Shown piece after piece: positions 62,170 to 64,000 of a DNA stretch of 64,000 nt. A model generated the notes under the pieces. That model saw nothing but the letters and a program-made list of their open reading frames with translations, was not told the origin of the DNA and did not search any database. The position numbers and the translations under genes are program-made. Source of the stretch: Rhytidiadelphus loreus (lineage: Eukaryota > Streptophyta > Bryopsida > Hypnales > Hylocomiaceae); contig OX344761.1 of assembly GCA_947034895.1 (NCBI GenBank), forward strand, positions 39,320,863 through 39,384,862. Reading direction: 5' to 3'. Position 1 is the first letter of the stretch. Each line of letters opens with the position of its first letter.

Positions 62170-63640
62170 TCATTCGGAACCCTTGAAATCCTAGTATTCC
62201 CTTAGGGGACAAAATGAATTTCAAATAGGCTTATGTAATCCCAAATTTTGAGGCAATTTTCTAAATTTTTTTTCGTCTGAAGATCGAAAAATACATTAGC
62301 TTTCCTAGAATACAAATTTAATTCAATCGGTGCTTGGGAGCAGATGGGGAGAGATTGGGCAACAAAAAAAGTCCACAAAAACTTGAAATAAAAGTTTTTA
62401 GTTTTTTTTCCTTCATAGATTATATTTTTGTCTACATGAAAAGCTTTGATTCATTCCATTTGGATTAGTCATGTGAATGTTATGGAGCTATTTGTTTTGC
62501 AAGCATTCATAGAAATTTTTGGAGAAAATAATGTATTTTATTTGTTTTTTAACTCAATTTTCACAATTTCAAAAATAGAAGTTCTATAAGATTAAGTAGG
62601 ATTGCTAGAACAATCTCACCATTGGAATTAGTGTGTTTCAATTCCATTTTAAAGCTATTGACAATCTAGATTTTCCTTCTATATTTAAGAATCTTAAAGA
62701 ATGAAAATCACTTGTTTTTAAAAAAAATTAAAAAACCTAGAGTTTTAGCTCAAATCTTCAAAATAAAATGACTTTAATTCAAAATTTGTAGTACAAAAAT
62801 TTAAGTTAAGAAGATTCAAGGTCAAATAATCTAGTCACAAAATGTACTCAAAAACAGGTTTTCTTTACTTTAAACACAGATATCTTGCAATCTACTTGGT
62901 GAAAGTTTTTGAAATGTTGTCCAGAAATTCTTATACTAATCTTGAGCAAGGTCTTATTGATAAATATGCAAAGAAGAAATAGTTTGTAAAGTTTTTCCCT
63001 TTGCAATAGAAATGGTAGTTTTGAGTGTTTTTTGATGAAAAATGACTTTGAAAATTTAGCGATTTAGGAAAATTGTAAACTAGAAATAGATAGTAGAATT
63101 TTACCTCTTACATCGTAACATTCACTTACAACAATATGTTGTTATGATAATAGCTATAAGATGAAGTTGAGACACGCTAATGGTGAGATTGTTTAGTCTA
63201 ACAACAAAAGTTAACCTTTTAGAACATTTTTTTGAAAATTGTGAAAATTGAGCTTCAAAACACATCCAATACATTATTTTTTAACAAGATGCTTTGATTG
63301 CCTACAAAACAAGATGTTCTATAACTTTCTCATCACTTATTGATAAAGAACAAACTACATCTTTCCATATAGAAAAAAATGTACTCTATTATAAAAATGA
63401 TTTCATGGTTTTGAGGTGGGTGGAGGTGCTACCTACTTTCAAGTATTTTGAGCTTTGTGTGGCATAACTTTTACTCCCACACACCAATAGAAATAAAAAT
63501 TATATTTCCAAAAAACTTATATGCTTTTCTATCTTGAAAAAAAATTAAAAATAATCATACCAAAAATCAAGATCATAGGAACATGTTCAAACTCTCAAGT
63601 GTCCCTTAATGAGATACTTAAAACTTTAAGGGTTAATTTG
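62170..63640. repeat. Inverted pair of the dispersed AT-rich repeat
   Basis: 62170-63060 runs in the sense of the 447-1371 copy, and 63070-63640 runs opposite. The family 'head' (gcttgggagcagatgg on the left; its reverse, acttttactcccacacacc, on the right) lies at the two outer sides. The right edge ends 'ctttaagggttaattt', like the family terminus. Confidence 0.55.
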
Positions 63641-64000
63641 ATTAGAATGAATTACAATAATTGTCCATTATCACATCTTTTTACTAGGACAAAATTAATT
63701 CCTAAATTTTTATTGAATTAAAGAAAAAGGTATTATTTTCTTTTTATCAATTAGGTACAACATATATTTGAAAAATCTAATAGAAAACTCGAGTATTAAA
63801 AAAAAAAGAGTTTTGGTGCACTAAGCTTTAGTATCAAGATCAATATTGAAATCCCATATGAACCCCACACTAGTATAGATATTGTCCCTTCAATTGGCAC
63901 CAAACCTTGATAATATAGCTTTGTACTCTAAGACCTTCATTATCTTAGTTATACAATGTAGCCAATGATATGGTGGGAGGGTTGTATCTTTAATTTTTGG
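63641..64000. other. AT-rich end of window, nothing seen
   Basis: No gene, repeat boundary or motif that I can support. Confidence 0.5.

Noticed and set aside
1..64000. CRISPR arrays, bacterial operons, rRNA or complete tRNA genes
   Set aside because: None seen; regular short repeats here are plant-type tandem repeats without unique spacers.

Overview
The window is nuclear DNA of a land plant. Four intron-containing or single-exon plant genes lie in GC-richer islands, separated by long AT-rich stretches packed with short inverted-repeat transposons. Splice sites are GT/AG, introns mostly run from about 100 to 700 bases, and there are TTTAGGG-like and AAACCCTA-type motifs. The species cannot be fixed from the sequence; the long non-coding stretches with compact genes would fit a seedless plant (lycophyte, bryophyte or fern), but this is a guess.

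Layout. 0-5 kb: AT-rich repeats, including a near-perfect 150-bp foldback element with a 3-bp target duplication and a ~122-bp tandem array. 5.1-10.9 kb: a leader region followed by a five-exon gene for an ARM-repeat/TPR protein; the leader also holds an isolated 24-codon Rab1-type GTPase exon with its splice sites. 11-25.7 kb: repeats, with unassigned GC-rich stretches at 15.7-17.4 kb. 25.7-31.9 kb: a leader related to the one at 5.1 kb, then a class A heat shock factor gene of four coding exons with a cluster of upstream ORFs. 32-45.6 kb: repeats and degenerate mobile elements. 45.6-49 kb: a six-exon gene for translation initiation factor eIF3 subunit f and an unassigned GC-rich tail. 49-57 kb: repeats, including a 583-bp Mutator-like element with a 9-bp duplication. 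57-58.9 kb: an unassigned GC-richer stretch. 59.0-60.8 kb, minus strand: a single-exon AP2/ERF (DREB-type) transcription factor gene. 61-64 kb: a CACTA-ended MITE and an inverted pair of the dispersed repeat family.

The four genes do not form a pathway; two are stress-type transcription factors, one is a translation factor and one a scaffold-like protein. The most unusual points are the ~1.4-kb leader shared by two unrelated genes 20.8 kb apart, the orphan Rab exon inside the first leader, and the number of distinct small DNA transposon families whose ends can be read directly.

All exon joins were worked out by reading splice sites, reading frame and family conservation; no search or transcript evidence was available.
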